From Rhodococcus sp. 06-462-5 (GTDB taxonomy: Bacteria; Actinomycetota; Actinomycetes; Mycobacteriales; Mycobacteriaceae), in NCBI RefSeq assembly GCF_002258315.1, contig NZ_NOYD01000012.1, positions 1-64,000 of the forward strand: a DNA stretch of 64,000 nt, in the 5' to 3' direction. The notes under the pieces were generated by a model that saw only the letters and a list, made by a program, of their open reading frames with translations, ran no database searches and had not been told where the DNA came from. The position numbers and the translations under genes are program-made. Of this stretch, positions 16,551-26,124 are shown one piece after another; within the stretch, counting starts at the first letter, position 1; every line of letters starts with the position of its first letter.

Positions 16551-17317
16551 ACGCGTTGCTGACGTCGGAGATCCGTAAGGTCACCACACTGAAGTTCTGG
16601 TGGGCGCTGGCGATCGCCCCGATCGTCGTCGGAGTGTTCGCGTCCGTCATCACGTCTGTGATCGCGAATCAGCTGGGTGAATTCGAGGAGGACCTCGACA
16701 TTTCCGGCGGGGTCGCCTCGATCGGCCTGTACGTCGCCGCCGGTGCCGCGATTCTGTTCGCCGGCATCTTCGGTGCCGTCAACGCCGGAACCGAATTCCG
16801 CCACAAGACCATCACCACCAGCTTCCTGACGGCTCGCGGCCGCGACGGGGTGATCGCCGCCAAACTGATCGTCACTGCGCTGTTCGGCCTCGGATACGGC
16901 CTGGTGGTGCTGCTGGCCAGCTTGATCTGCCTGCTGATCTTCAACGAGCGGACGGTGCTGCTGGACGGCGCGTTCATCGGCGTGGTGGCGTCGTGCCTCC
17001 TCGCAGTGGTGCTGTGGTCGATGATCGGTGCCGGCCTGGGTCTGCTGCTCAAATCTCCGACGTGGGCCGCGATCGTGCTCGTCGCCTGGCTACCGTTCGG
17101 CGAGGGTCTGATCTCGCTGATCCTGTTCGGACTCGGGCTCGGATCGGTCGCCGTGGCGTTGCCGTCGAACCTGACTCTGCCGACCATGGCGGCGACTCAA
17201 CTCGACGACGCAGGCGACCTGGCGTCGTGGCCGTGGGCACCGCTCGGACTCGCGCTGTGGGCCGCGATTCTCACCGGCGTCGGCTGGTTCCTGGCCCGCA
17301 CGCGCGACATCGACTGA
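16547..17317 (+). CDS. ABC-2 type transporter permease
   Basis: The protein has 256 residues with six hydrophobic segments. It starts MNALLTSEIRKVTTLKFWWAL, the cytosolic start typical of ABC-2 permeases that partner BcrA/NatA-like ATPases. An EFRHKTITTSFLTA loop follows the second membrane segment. It overlaps the ATPase gene by 4 bp (ATGA) and must be its membrane partner. The transported substrate is unknown; export is likely by family. Confidence 0.88.
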   Translation: MNALLTSEIRKVTTLKFWWALAIAPIVVGVFASVITSVIANQLGEFEEDLDISGGVASIGLYVAAGAAILFAGIFGAVNAGTEFRHKTITTSFLTARGRDGVIAAKLIVTALFGLGYGLVVLLASLICLLIFNERTVLLDGAFIGVVASCLLAVVLWSMIGAGLGLLLKSPTWAAIVLVAWLPFGEGLISLILFGLGLGSVAVALPSNLTLPTMAATQLDDAGDLASWPWAPLGLALWAAILTGVGWFLARTRDID

Positions 17318-17415
17318 CGTCGCGGCGGGAGTGGAGCCTGCGGAACGACCTAGATAGGCGGTCCCTACTTTCGCGGGCCGAAGGTGTCGGTACTCGGGTC
17401 TACCGTGGTGAATCG

Positions 17416-20400
17416 ATGGCACACAGTAATGCGGTGAAAGACCGTGCAGCGGCACCCGGGCACAGCTCGTCGACACTCGACAGCACAGAACCCGCGTCGA
17501 GTCCCCGGCGTGGGTGGATCAGACGTCTGATCGCGCAGTGCATGCTGCATCGACGTACCGCACTCGGAGCCCTTGGCGTGACGATGATCGCCGCGGTCAT
17601 CGACATTTCGTTCCCGCTGCTCACCAGAGTCGCCATCGATGATGCGACCGCAGGCAGAGGCGAGAAGATCGCCGCCGTCGCCGGAGCCATCGCACTGCTG
17701 GGTCTCGTGCGGTTCGCGTGCCAATTCGGTCGACGCATGCTCGCCGGCCGGCTCTCGATCGACGTCCAGCACGATCTACGCCTCGACCTGCTCGCGTCAC
17801 TGCAGCGGCTCGACGGGCGCAAGCAGGACGAAATCCGAACCGGGCAGGTGGTCTCGCGATCGATCACCGACCTCCAACTCGTACAGGGACTGCTGGCCAT
17901 GGTGCCGCTGTCGGCAGGAGCCGTCCTGCAGTTCGTGCTGGCGCTGGCGGTGATGGCGTATCTGTCGCCGCTGCTCACCGTGGTCGCGGTACTCATCGTT
18001 CCTGCGGTCGGCATCGTGGTCTATCGAATTCGGCCCATTCTCTTCGCGGCCACCTGGTCGGCGCAGCAACGCGCCGCCGATCTGGCACAACATGTCGAGG
18101 AAACGGTCACCGGCGTCCGAGTCGTCAAGGGCTTCGGACAGGAAGCCCGCGCGGTGGATCGCATCGAGACGCTGGGTCGCACGCTGTTCGCCGAGCGCAT
18201 GAGATCGGCGAAGATCAACTCGCGGTTCGCACCGTCGATGGCCACCATTCCTCAGCTCGGACTCGTCGGAGTCATCGCCCTCGGCGGCTATCTGGCCCTC
18301 GAGGGCCACATCACGATCGGCACGTTTCTGGCCTTCGCCACCTATGTCGCGACTCTGTCCGCCGTGACCCGCACCGTCTCGTCGGTGGTGATCATGGCTC
18401 AGCTCTCCCGCGCGGCCGTCGAGCGCGTCTACGAGGTGGTCGATACCGAGCCGTCCGACCCGGAACCGACCGAACCCGTCTCGTTGCCGGACGGCCCGCT
18501 CGGAGTCCGCATCTCCGAGGTGACGTTCGGGTTCGAGCCCGAACGCGAGGTGCTCACCGGCCTGAACCTGACCATCTCGCCCGGTGAGACGGTGGCCGTC
18601 GTCGGCCACGCGGGTTCGGGAAAGACCGCACTCGCACTCCTGCTCCCTCGCTTCTACCGCCCGACTCGGGGACAGATCGCCCTGACGTCCGACGGAACGT
18701 CCATCGATATCGACGACCTCGACTCGACATCCCTGCGCGAGGCCGTCTCGCTGGTGTTCGACGAGCCGTTCCTCTTCTCGGACACCATCGCCGCCAACAT
18801 CGCTCTCGGCAGGCCCGACGCCACCGCGGAGGAGATCGAGCATGCGGCGCGGCTGGCGCAGGCCTCGAACTTCATCGACGCGCTGCCCGAGGGATACGAC
18901 AGCCTCGTCGGTGAGCGCGGACTCACCCTGTCCGGGGGCCAGCGCCAACGTATTGCGCTGGCCCGCGCTCTTCTCGTCGAGCCGCGCATTCTGATCCTCG
19001 ACGACGCCACCTCCGCCGTGGACGCCGAGACCGAGGCCGCCATCTTCGACGCGTTGCGCGGCGTCCGCACACGCGCGACTCTCGTTCTCGCTCATCGCCG
19101 CTCGACTCTGACCCTGGCCGACCGCGTCGCCGTCCTCGACAACGGCCGGATCATCGACACCGGAACGGTCGACGAACTGGATCAGCGCTGTCCGTTGTTC
19201 CGGGCCCTCCTGGCCGGCGGAGACGGCGAGCCGAACGACGATCCCGGCACGGAGCTGCCCGCGGCCCCGTCCGCCGACACGCTCTGGCCCGACACGTCTC
19301 CCGAGTCGACGGTCGCACCCGGCGCGGCCGCGACACCCGCACCCGGAGGCGGAGGTGGTCACGGAACTGCGATGGCCGGAGCATTCGGCTCACTCGCACC
19401 CACACCGGCCATCTCCCGGGCAGTCGCGGCCCTGCCGCCTGCGACCGAGGACCCGGGCACATCGGGATCCGAACTGCGTCGACCCGACCCCGAGTTCCGG
19501 CTGTCGAGACTGCTGAGCCCGGTGCGATTGTTGCTGGCAGCGGTGGTGGTGCTCCTCGCGCTGGACTCACTGGCCTCGATCGCCTTTCCCTCCCTCGTTC
19601 GCTACGCCGTGGACAGCGGAGTGGCCAGTGGAGACTCGAACACCCTGTGGATCGCCACCTCGATCGGCGTAGTGTTGGCAGCGGCGAGTTGGTTCGTCGT
19701 CTGCTGGACGACGGTCATCACCGCGCGGGCAGGCGAGCGGGTGCTCTTCGGACTCCGGGTGCGCAGCTACGCACACATTCAGCGGCTCGGCCTCGACTAC
19801 TACGAACGCGAGCTGTCGGGCCGCATCATGACCCGAATGACCACCGACGTCGATGCGCTGTCCTCGTTCATTCAGACCGGAGCCTCGACCGCGGTGGTGA
19901 GCGTGCTGACCATCGTCGGCATCGCCGCCGCACTGCTCGTCACCGACCCGGCACTCGGACTGGTCGCGCTGGCGGTGGTGCCGCCACTCGCCGTGGCCAC
20001 CGTCATCTTCCGGCGCATCTCCTCGGCCGCGTACTCCACCTCCCGCGAGCGCATCTCGATCGTCAACGCCGACTTCCAGGAGAACGTCACGGGACTGCGC
20101 GCCGCACAGGCGTACCGGCGCGAGGAGTACGCCGCATCGAGGTTCGCCGAACGCTCCGACCGCTACCGGGTGAGCCGAATGCGATCGCAGACCGCGATCT
20201 CGGTGTTCTTTCCTCTCATCACACTGCTCTCCGACATCGCGCTCGCCGTCGTCGTGTTCGTCGGCGCACATCAGATCGCCACCGGCACCACCACCGCGGG
20301 CACCCTCGTGGCGTTCGTGCTCTACCTCGGGCTGCTCTTCGGACCGATCCAGCAGCTCTCGCAGGTGTTCGACGGTTACCAGCAAGCACGGGTCGGCGTC

Positions 20401-21276
20401 GGCCGCATCGGGGATCTGCTGCGCACCACCAGCTCGATAGAAACCTCCACCAACGCGAACACCACCGCACTTCCCGGCGGACGCCTGCGCGCCGACATCG
20501 AACTCGTCGACGTCGGTTTTCGGTATGCCGGGGCACAGTCCGACGCCCTGAGTGAGGTAAATCTCACCATCCCTGCCGGCACCACCGTCGCGTTGGTCGG
20601 CCGCACCGGCGCGGGCAAATCCACGGTCGTGAAACTGCTGGCCCGCTTCTACGATCCGACCTCCGGATCGGTGCGCGTGGGCGGCCACGATCTACGCGAC
20701 TATCGCCTCTCGGACTACCGGCACCGACTCGGCGTCGTACCGCAGGAAGCGCACCTGTTCACCGGGACCGTCGCGTCGAACATCGCCTACGGCAGGCCCG
20801 ACGCCACCCGTGCCGACATCGAGAACGCAGCCCGCTCCGTGGGGGCTCTGAGCACCATCGCTGCACTTCGCGGCGGCATGCACCAACCCGTCGGCGAGCG
20901 CGGGCAAGGGCTGTCCGCGGGTCAACGACAGCTGATCGCACTGGCCAGGGCCGAGCTGGTCGACCCCGATCTTCTGCTGCTCGACGAGGCCACCGCCACG
21001 CTCGATCCAGCGACCGAACGAACCGTGCTCGCAGCCAGCAGTGCCGTCGCACGCACCCGCACCGCAGTGGTCGTCGCGCACCGCTTGGCGACCGCCGCAC
21101 GAGCGGACCTGATCGTGGTGGTCGACGGCGGCCGTATCGTGGAAGTAGGTCGACATTCGGAGCTGCGCACGCGGGGCGGGTTCTATGCGCAACTGTGGTC
21201 TGCAGCCGAAACGAACCGAGGGAATAATTCGATAGTCCAAGGTGTCATCGACAACGAGGCCGATGGTTACCGGTGA
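17416..21276 (+). CDS. Fused double ABC exporter (TMD-NBD-TMD-NBD)
   Basis: The protein has 1286 residues, two full half-transporters in one chain joined by a Pro/Ala/Gly-rich linker (about residues 600-680). NBD1 has Walker A GHAGSGKT (near 397), signature LSGGQ (near 505) and Walker B ILILDDAT. NBD2 has GRTGAGKS (near 1061), LSAGQ (near 1165) and LLLLDEAT. NBD1 lacks the canonical Q-loop glutamine (VFDEPF near 447) and the catalytic glutamate (Asp instead), whereas NBD2 has both (VPQEAH, DEAT). One ATP site is therefore probably degenerate. Rv0194 of M. tuberculosis, a multidrug exporter, has this layout. ATG 17416 follows a TACCGT box by 9 bases. Confidence 0.9.
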   Translation: MAHSNAVKDRAAAPGHSSSTLDSTEPASSPRRGWIRRLIAQCMLHRRTALGALGVTMIAAVIDISFPLLTRVAIDDATAGRGEKIAAVAGAIALLGLVRFACQFGRRMLAGRLSIDVQHDLRLDLLASLQRLDGRKQDEIRTGQVVSRSITDLQLVQGLLAMVPLSAGAVLQFVLALAVMAYLSPLLTVVAVLIVPAVGIVVYRIRPILFAATWSAQQRAADLAQHVEETVTGVRVVKGFGQEARAVDRIETLGRTLFAERMRSAKINSRFAPSMATIPQLGLVGVIALGGYLALEGHITIGTFLAFATYVATLSAVTRTVSSVVIMAQLSRAAVERVYEVVDTEPSDPEPTEPVSLPDGPLGVRISEVTFGFEPEREVLTGLNLTISPGETVAVVGHAGSGKTALALLLPRFYRPTRGQIALTSDGTSIDIDDLDSTSLREAVSLVFDEPFLFSDTIAANIALGRPDATAEEIEHAARLAQASNFIDALPEGYDSLVGERGLTLSGGQRQRIALARALLVEPRILILDDATSAVDAETEAAIFDALRGVRTRATLVLAHRRSTLTLADRVAVLDNGRIIDTGTVDELDQRCPLFRALLAGGDGEPNDDPGTELPAAPSADTLWPDTSPESTVAPGAAATPAPGGGGGHGTAMAGAFGSLAPTPAISRAVAALPPATEDPGTSGSELRRPDPEFRLSRLLSPVRLLLAAVVVLLALDSLASIAFPSLVRYAVDSGVASGDSNTLWIATSIGVVLAAASWFVVCWTTVITARAGERVLFGLRVRSYAHIQRLGLDYYERELSGRIMTRMTTDVDALSSFIQTGASTAVVSVLTIVGIAAALLVTDPALGLVALAVVPPLAVATVIFRRISSAAYSTSRERISIVNADFQENVTGLRAAQAYRREEYAASRFAERSDRYRVSRMRSQTAISVFFPLITLLSDIALAVVVFVGAHQIATGTTTAGTLVAFVLYLGLLFGPIQQLSQVFDGYQQARVGVGRIGDLLRTTSSIETSTNANTTALPGGRLRADIELVDVGFRYAGAQSDALSEVNLTIPAGTTVALVGRTGAGKSTVVKLLARFYDPTSGSVRVGGHDLRDYRLSDYRHRLGVVPQEAHLFTGTVASNIAYGRPDATRADIENAARSVGALSTIAALRGGMHQPVGERGQGLSAGQRQLIALARAELVDPDLLLLDEATATLDPATERTVLAASSAVARTRTAVVVAHRLATAARADLIVVVDGGRIVEVGRHSELRTRGGFYAQLWSAAETNRGNNSIVQGVIDNEADGYR

Positions 21277-21386
21277 GTACATATCACAGCTACGTCCCGG
21301 ACGCACGTGAGCTGGACCAAAGGTCTAGCCTGGACACGTACGCGCGCTGAACGGGAACGAAGACAGAAACGAGGCGAACTACTGCC

Positions 21387-24300
21387 GTGAGCAGCAGCTC
21401 TACTACCCAATTCGGACAAAACCAATGGCTGGTCGACGAGATGTACCAGCGATTCAAGCAGGACCCTTCATCCGTCGACGCGAGCTGGCACGAGTTTCTG
21501 ACCGGTTACGACCCCGATGCAGCGACCGACGAGACCACCGGATCCAACGGGTCGGCCGGTAACGGCGCAGCCTCGAACGGTAGCTCGACCAAGTCCGCGC
21601 CTCCCGCAGCACCCGCGCCACCAGCCAAGCCGGCCGCTTCTGCTCCCGACAAGACCGACGCGCCGAAGGCCGCAGCACCCAAGGCCGCTCCGAAAGCCGC
21701 CGCTCCCAAGGCCGAGGCCTCGAAGCCTGCCGCCGCCAAGCCTGCCGAGAAGAAGGCAGCACCGGCCAAGTCCGCTCCCGCAAAGCCCGCCGCAGCCGAG
21801 TTCGGCGAAGAGTCCAGCAAGATTCTGCGCGGCGCTGCTGCCGCGGTGGCGAAGAACATGTCGGCCTCGTTGCAGATTCCGACCGCGACCAGCGTGCGTG
21901 CGATCCCGGCCAAGCTCATGGTCGACAACCGTCTCGTGATCAACAACCATCTCGCGCGCACCCGCGGCGGCAAGATCTCGTTCACGCACCTGCTCGGCTA
22001 CGCCATCGTGCAGGCCGTCAAGGCGTTCCCGAACATGAACCGCCACTTCGCCGAGGTCGACGGCAAGCCGAACGCCGTCACACCGGCAGCGATCAACCTC
22101 GGTCTCGCGATCGACCTGCCCGGCAAGGACGGCAACCGTTCCCTCGTCGTCGCCGCCATCAAGAACACGCAGGACTTCACGTTCACGCAGTTCTACAACG
22201 CGTACGAGGACATCGTGCGTCGCGCTCGCGACGGCAAGCTCACCGGTGAGGACTTCCAGGGCGTCACCATCTCGCTGACCAACCCCGGCGGAATCGGAAC
22301 CGTGCATTCGGTGCCGCGTCTGATGAACGGCCAGGGAGCCATCATCGGCGCAGGTGCGATGGAGTACCCGGCGGAGTTCCAGGGAGCCAGCGACGAGCGT
22401 CTCGCCGAGTTCGGCGTCGGCAAGCTCATGACTCTGACCTCGACGTACGACCACCGCATCATTCAGGGTGCGGAGTCGGGCGACTTCCTCAAGACGATCC
22501 ACAACCTGCTGATCAGCGACGAGTTCTACGACGAGCTGTTCCACTCGCTGAAGATCCCCTACGAGCCCATTCGCTGGCGCAAGGATCTGCCCGAGGGCAC
22601 GGTCGACAAGAACACCCGCGTGCTCGAGCTCATCGCGGCGTACCGCAACCGCGGTCACCTGATGGCCGACACCGATCCGTTGCAGTTCACCAAGGACAAG
22701 TTCCGGATGCACCCGGACCTCGACGTGATCAGCCACGACCTCACGCTGTGGGACCTCGACCGCGAGTTCAAGGTCGGCGGATTCCACGGCAAGGACAAGA
22801 TGAAGCTGCGGGACGTGCTCAGCGTGCTGCGCGACTCGTACTGCCGCCACGTGGGCGTCGAGTACACCCACATCCTCGAGACCGAGCAGGTCTCCTGGCT
22901 GCAGGAACGCGTCGAGGCCAAGCACGTCAAACCGACTGTGGCGCAACAGAAGTACATTCTGAGCAAGCTCAACGCAGCCGAGGCGTTCGAGACGTTCCTG
23001 CAGACCAAGTACGTCGGGCAGAAGCGCTTCTCGCTCGAAGGTGCCGAGTCGGTCATCCCGATGATGGACTCCGTCATCGACCAGAGCGCCGAGTACGCCC
23101 TCGACGAGGTCGTCATCGGTATGCCGCACCGCGGCCGACTGAACGTGCTCGCCAACATCGTCGGCAAGCCCTACTCGAAGATCTTCACCGAGTTCGAGGG
23201 CAACATGAACCCGGCCGCCGCACACGGCTCCGGCGATGTGAAGTACCACCTCGGTGCCGAGGGCACGTACATCCAGATGTTCGGTGACAACGACATCAAG
23301 GTCTCGCTCACCGCGAACCCGTCGCACCTCGAAGCCGTCGACCCAGTTCTCGAAGGCCTCGTCCGCGCCAAGCAGGACCTGCTGGACAAGGGCACCGGCC
23401 AGGGCGGTTACTCCGTTCTGCCGCTGATGCTGCACGGAGACGCGGCATTCGCAGGCCAGGGCGTCGTCGCCGAGACGCTGAACCTGTCCGATCTGCGGGG
23501 CTACCGCACCGGCGGCACCGTGCACATCGTCGTCAACAACCAGGTCGGCTTCACCACCTCACCGGAGTTCTCGCGTTCGTCCGAGTACTGCACCGATGTG
23601 GCGAAGATGATCGCCGCGCCGATCTTCCACGTCAACGGCGACGACCCCGAGGCATGCGCCTGGGTGGCTCAGCTGGCGGTGGACTTCCGTCAGAAGTTCC
23701 ACAAGGACGTCGTCATCGACATGATCTGCTACCGCCGTCGCGGCCACAACGAGGGCGACGACCCCTCGATGACGCAGCCGGCGATGTACGACGTGATCGA
23801 CACCAAGCGCAGCGTCCGTAAGAGCTACACCGAATCGCTCATCGGTCGTGGAGACATCTCGCTCAAGGAAGCCGAGGACGCACTCCGCGACTACCAGGGC
23901 CAGCTCGAACGTGTCTTCAACGAGGTACGCGAGCTCGAGAAGTACACCCCGGAGCCCAGCGAATCGGTCGAACTCGACCAGCAGTTGCCTGCCAAGCTCA
24001 CCACGGCAGTCGACAAGGCCGTGCTGCACCGTATCGGCGATGCGCACCTCGACGTTCCCGACGGCTTCAACGTGCACCCGCGCGTCAAACCGGTGCTCGA
24101 GAAGCGTCGCGAGATGGCGCACGAGGGCAAGGTCGACTGGGCCTTCGGCGAGCTGTTGGCGCTCGGATCCTTGGTCGACGAGGGTCGCAACATCCGCTTC
24201 TCCGGCCAGGACACCCGCCGCGGCACGTTCACTCAGCGTCACTCGGTGATCATCGACCGTAAGACCGGTGCCGAGTACACGCCGCTGCAGAACATCGGCA

Positions 24301-25190
24301 GCGACAACCCCGGCAAGTTCATGGTCTACGACTCCGCTTTGAGCGAGTTCGCAGCCGTAGGCTTCGAGTACGGCTACTCCGTGGGCAACCCGGACGCACT
24401 GGTGATGTGGGAAGCGCAGTTCGGCGACTTCGTCAACGGCGCACAGTCCATCATCGACGAGTTCATCTCGTCCGGTGAAGCCAAGTGGGGCCAGCTCTCC
24501 GACGTCGTGCTGCTGCTGCCGCACGGCCACGAAGGCCAGGGTCCCGACCACACGTCCGGACGCATCGAACGCTTCCTGACGCTGTGCGCCGAAGGCTCGA
24601 TGACCGTCGCACTCCCCTCGACCCCCGCGAACTACTTCCACCTGCTGCGCAGGCACGCGCGTGACGGCATCCGTCGCCCGCTGATCGTCTTCACCCCGAA
24701 GTCGATGCTTCGCAACAAGGCAGCGGTGAGCAACATCGAGGACTTCACCGACGGCAAGTTCCACTCGGTGTTCGACGAGCCCACCTACGACACCGGCACC
24801 GGTGACCGCAGCGCGGTCAAGCGTGTGCTGATGGTCAGCGGCAAGCTCTACTACGAACTGCTCGCTCGCAAGCAGAAGGACAACCGCGACGACGTCGCGA
24901 TCGTTCGCGTCGAGCAGCTCTACCCCGTGCCGGTCCGTCGGATCCGGGAAGCTCTCGAAAGCTACCCGAACGCAACGGAATTCCGTTGGGTTCAGGAAGA
25001 GCCTGCGAACCAGGGTGCCTGGCCGTTCTTCGGTCTCGCGCTGCCCGAGCTCATGCCCGAGAAGCTGGTCGGCATCAAGCGCATCTCGCGTCGCGCAATG
25101 TCCGCACCGTCGTCGGGCTCGAGCAAGGTACACGCGGTCGAGCAACTCGAAATCATCGACGAGGCCTTCAAGGCAGTCGGCGAAGACTAG
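21387..25190 (+). CDS. kgd: Multifunctional 2-oxoglutarate decarboxylase/dehydrogenase (E2-E1 fusion)
   Basis: The protein has 1267 residues. Order: a short E1 N-terminal domain ([15 protein letters not shown]), an Ala/Pro/Lys-rich linker (about 50-145), an E2-type acyltransferase domain ending in [16 protein letters not shown] (catalytic DHR near 355), then the ThDP-dependent E1 with [12 protein letters not shown] (near 579), [21 protein letters not shown] and [14 protein letters not shown]. This is the actinobacterial OdhA/Kgd architecture, which works with E2p (DlaT) and lipoamide dehydrogenase in the TCA cycle and can also form 2-hydroxy-3-oxoadipate. GarA/OdhI inhibits such enzymes, so phosphorylation control is expected. 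The start is GTG 21387. A UUCG-capped terminator follows directly. Confidence 0.96.
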   Translation: MSSSSTTQFGQNQWLVDEMYQRFKQDPSSVDASWHEFLTGYDPDAATDETTGSNGSAGNGAASNGSSTKSAPPAAPAPPAKPAASAPDKTDAPKAAAPKAAPKAAAPKAEASKPAAAKPAEKKAAPAKSAPAKPAAAEFGEESSKILRGAAAAVAKNMSASLQIPTATSVRAIPAKLMVDNRLVINNHLARTRGGKISFTHLLGYAIVQAVKAFPNMNRHFAEVDGKPNAVTPAAINLGLAIDLPGKDGNRSLVVAAIKNTQDFTFTQFYNAYEDIVRRARDGKLTGEDFQGVTISLTNPGGIGTVHSVPRLMNGQGAIIGAGAMEYPAEFQGASDERLAEFGVGKLMTLTSTYDHRIIQGAESGDFLKTIHNLLISDEFYDELFHSLKIPYEPIRWRKDLPEGTVDKNTRVLELIAAYRNRGHLMADTDPLQFTKDKFRMHPDLDVISHDLTLWDLDREFKVGGFHGKDKMKLRDVLSVLRDSYCRHVGVEYTHILETEQVSWLQERVEAKHVKPTVAQQKYILSKLNAAEAFETFLQTKYVGQKRFSLEGAESVIPMMDSVIDQSAEYALDEVVIGMPHRGRLNVLANIVGKPYSKIFTEFEGNMNPAAAHGSGDVKYHLGAEGTYIQMFGDNDIKVSLTANPSHLEAVDPVLEGLVRAKQDLLDKGTGQGGYSVLPLMLHGDAAFAGQGVVAETLNLSDLRGYRTGGTVHIVVNNQVGFTTSPEFSRSSEYCTDVAKMIAAPIFHVNGDDPEACAWVAQLAVDFRQKFHKDVVIDMICYRRRGHNEGDDPSMTQPAMYDVIDTKRSVRKSYTESLIGRGDISLKEAEDALRDYQGQLERVFNEVRELEKYTPEPSESVELDQQLPAKLTTAVDKAVLHRIGDAHLDVPDGFNVHPRVKPVLEKRREMAHEGKVDWAFGELLALGSLVDEGRNIRFSGQDTRRGTFTQRHSVIIDRKTGAEYTPLQNIGSDNPGKFMVYDSALSEFAAVGFEYGYSVGNPDALVMWEAQFGDFVNGAQSIIDEFISSGEAKWGQLSDVVLLLPHGHEGQGPDHTSGRIERFLTLCAEGSMTVALPSTPANYFHLLRRHARDGIRRPLIVFTPKSMLRNKAAVSNIEDFTDGKFHSVFDEPTYDTGTGDRSAVKRVLMVSGKLYYELLARKQKDNRDDVAIVRVEQLYPVPVRRIREALESYPNATEFRWVQEEPANQGAWPFFGLALPELMPEKLVGIKRISRRAMSAPSSGSSKVHAVEQLEIIDEAFKAVGED

Positions 25191-25200
25191 ATTTCCGACA

Positions 25201-25240
25201 ACGACAGCGGCCCACTTCTTCGGAAGTGGGCCGCTGTCGT
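25201..25240 (+). terminator. Strong UUCG-capped terminator of kgd
   Basis: A perfect 18-bp stem (25201-25218 with 25223-25240) is closed by the very stable TTCG tetraloop and followed by CGTTTCT. It starts 11 bases after the kgd stop codon. Confidence 0.9.
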
Positions 25241-25262
25241 CGTTTCTGGGCTCCCCCGGTCC

Positions 25263-25377
25263 GCGTCAATGGACCACTACATACGTCTGCGCAGTACGAC
25301 GGTCCATTCACGCGAACCCCGGACACGAGTGAATGGACCCCTGCATACGTCTGAGGAGTGCAATGGTCCATTGACGC
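25263..25377. repeat. R2 repeat pair, locus 1 (two 51-bp palindromes, 13-bp spacer)
   Basis: Units lie at 25263-25313 and 25327-25377. Each opens with GCGTCAATGGACC or a close variant and closes with GGTCCATTGACGC or a variant. Each carries an asymmetric centre containing CATACGTCT, so a unit has both dyad symmetry and direction, and both units here point the same way. The pair lies between the kgd terminator and the convergent TetR gene. A second pair with identical unit and spacer lengths, in opposite orientation, lies at 54001-54115. Confidence 0.85.
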
Positions 25378-25401
25378 GGCAGGGGAGGAGCCGGGGCGGG
25401 A

Positions 25402-26055
25402 TCAGGCGTCGGCGACGGGGTTCGTTCCCAGGAGTGCGGAGATCATGCCCGGCGCCAGGGCGACGGCGGGCAGGGCGTTGACGTTGAGGTCGATGAGTTC
25501 GTCGCGGCTCAGCTCCGGAGCGGTGAGCCAGTTGATGGTCGTTTCCTCGACGAATGCGATCCAGCCACGGACGGCCAACACGATGGTGGGGGTTACCTCG
25601 ATGTCGAGTCCGCCGAGTTGCGCGACCGTTCGTTCGGCCATGGCGGAGCGGGTGTCCTCGAACACCGCGCGCATCTGCGGGTCGCCGCTGGGGGTGCCGC
25701 GCAGGAGGGAGACGTACATCTGCCGCTTGTCGGTGACGTAATCGACGTAGTTCGCGATGGAGTCGCGCAGAATCTCGTACGGTGGCAGCGAAGGATCGGG
25801 TGCGGTGCGCTCGAGCATGACGCGCGAGGACTCACGCACGATTTCGAGGTGGAAGTCCTGCTTGGAGGCGAAGTAGTGGAACAGAAGGCCTCGGGAGACG
25901 CCTGCTTGGTCTGCGATGTCCTCGACCGAGATCTGTTCGAGGGGGCGGTCGGCGAGCATTTCGGTACCGAGCTCGATCAGTTGGGCTCGTCGTTGCTGCG
26001 GACTGAGCCTGGTCCTCTTCGTGGTCGATGTGCCGGGGCTGTTCACGAACGCCAT
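25402..26055 (-). CDS. TetR-family regulator of the adjacent monooxygenase operon
   Basis: The protein has 217 residues. The N-terminal helix-turn-helix is clear (RRAQLIELGTEMLADRPLEQISVEDIADQAGVSRGLLFHYF, broken here only by helix turns). The C-terminal domain is a diverse alpha-helical ligand-binding bundle. The gene is divergent from the monooxygenase operon with a 69-bp gap holding a near-perfect palindrome. TAGGGT lies 6 bases upstream of ATG 26055, so its own mRNA is probably leaderless. It is expected to repress both directions until a lipid, ketone or acyl ligand binds; the ligand is inferred only from the neighbouring enzymes. Confidence 0.9.
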   Translation of the reverse strand: MAFVNSPGTSTTKRTRLSPQQRRAQLIELGTEMLADRPLEQISVEDIADQAGVSRGLLFHYFASKQDFHLEIVRESSRVMLERTAPDPSLPPYEILRDSIANYVDYVTDKRQMYVSLLRGTPSGDPQMRAVFEDTRSAMAERTVAQLGGLDIEVTPTIVLAVRGWIAFVEETTINWLTAPELSRDELIDLNVNALPAVALAPGMISALLGTNPVADA

Positions 26056-26061
26056 GCAACC

Positions 26062-26117
26062 ACCCTACTGAATGTTAGTCAATAACTATTGACTCACACT
26101 CAATAAGCTTCTACGCT
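26062..26117. promoter_or_regulatory. Divergent leaderless promoters with a shared TetR operator
   Basis: The rightward promoter has -35 TTGACT (26089-26094), a 17-bp spacer and -10 TACGCT (26112-26117), 7 bases before ATG 26125. The leftward -10 TAGGGT (minus strand, 26062-26067) lies 6 bases before ATG 26055. AGTCAATA-AC-TATTGACT (26077-26094) is a perfect 8-bp inverted repeat, extended to 11 bp with one mismatch. It covers both -35 regions, so one bound dimer would silence both directions. Confidence 0.8.
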
Positions 26118-26124
26118 CCCTTAC

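Noticed and set aside
21468..23525. 685-residue open frame antisense to kgd
   Set aside because: It is repetitive Leu/Arg/Val/Asp composition with no motif, opposite unmistakable E2/E1 catalytic motifs.
25263..25377. CRISPR-like repeat array
   Set aside because: Only two units per locus, with long imperfect palindromes, a 13-bp spacer and no cas genes. A REP-like element fits better.
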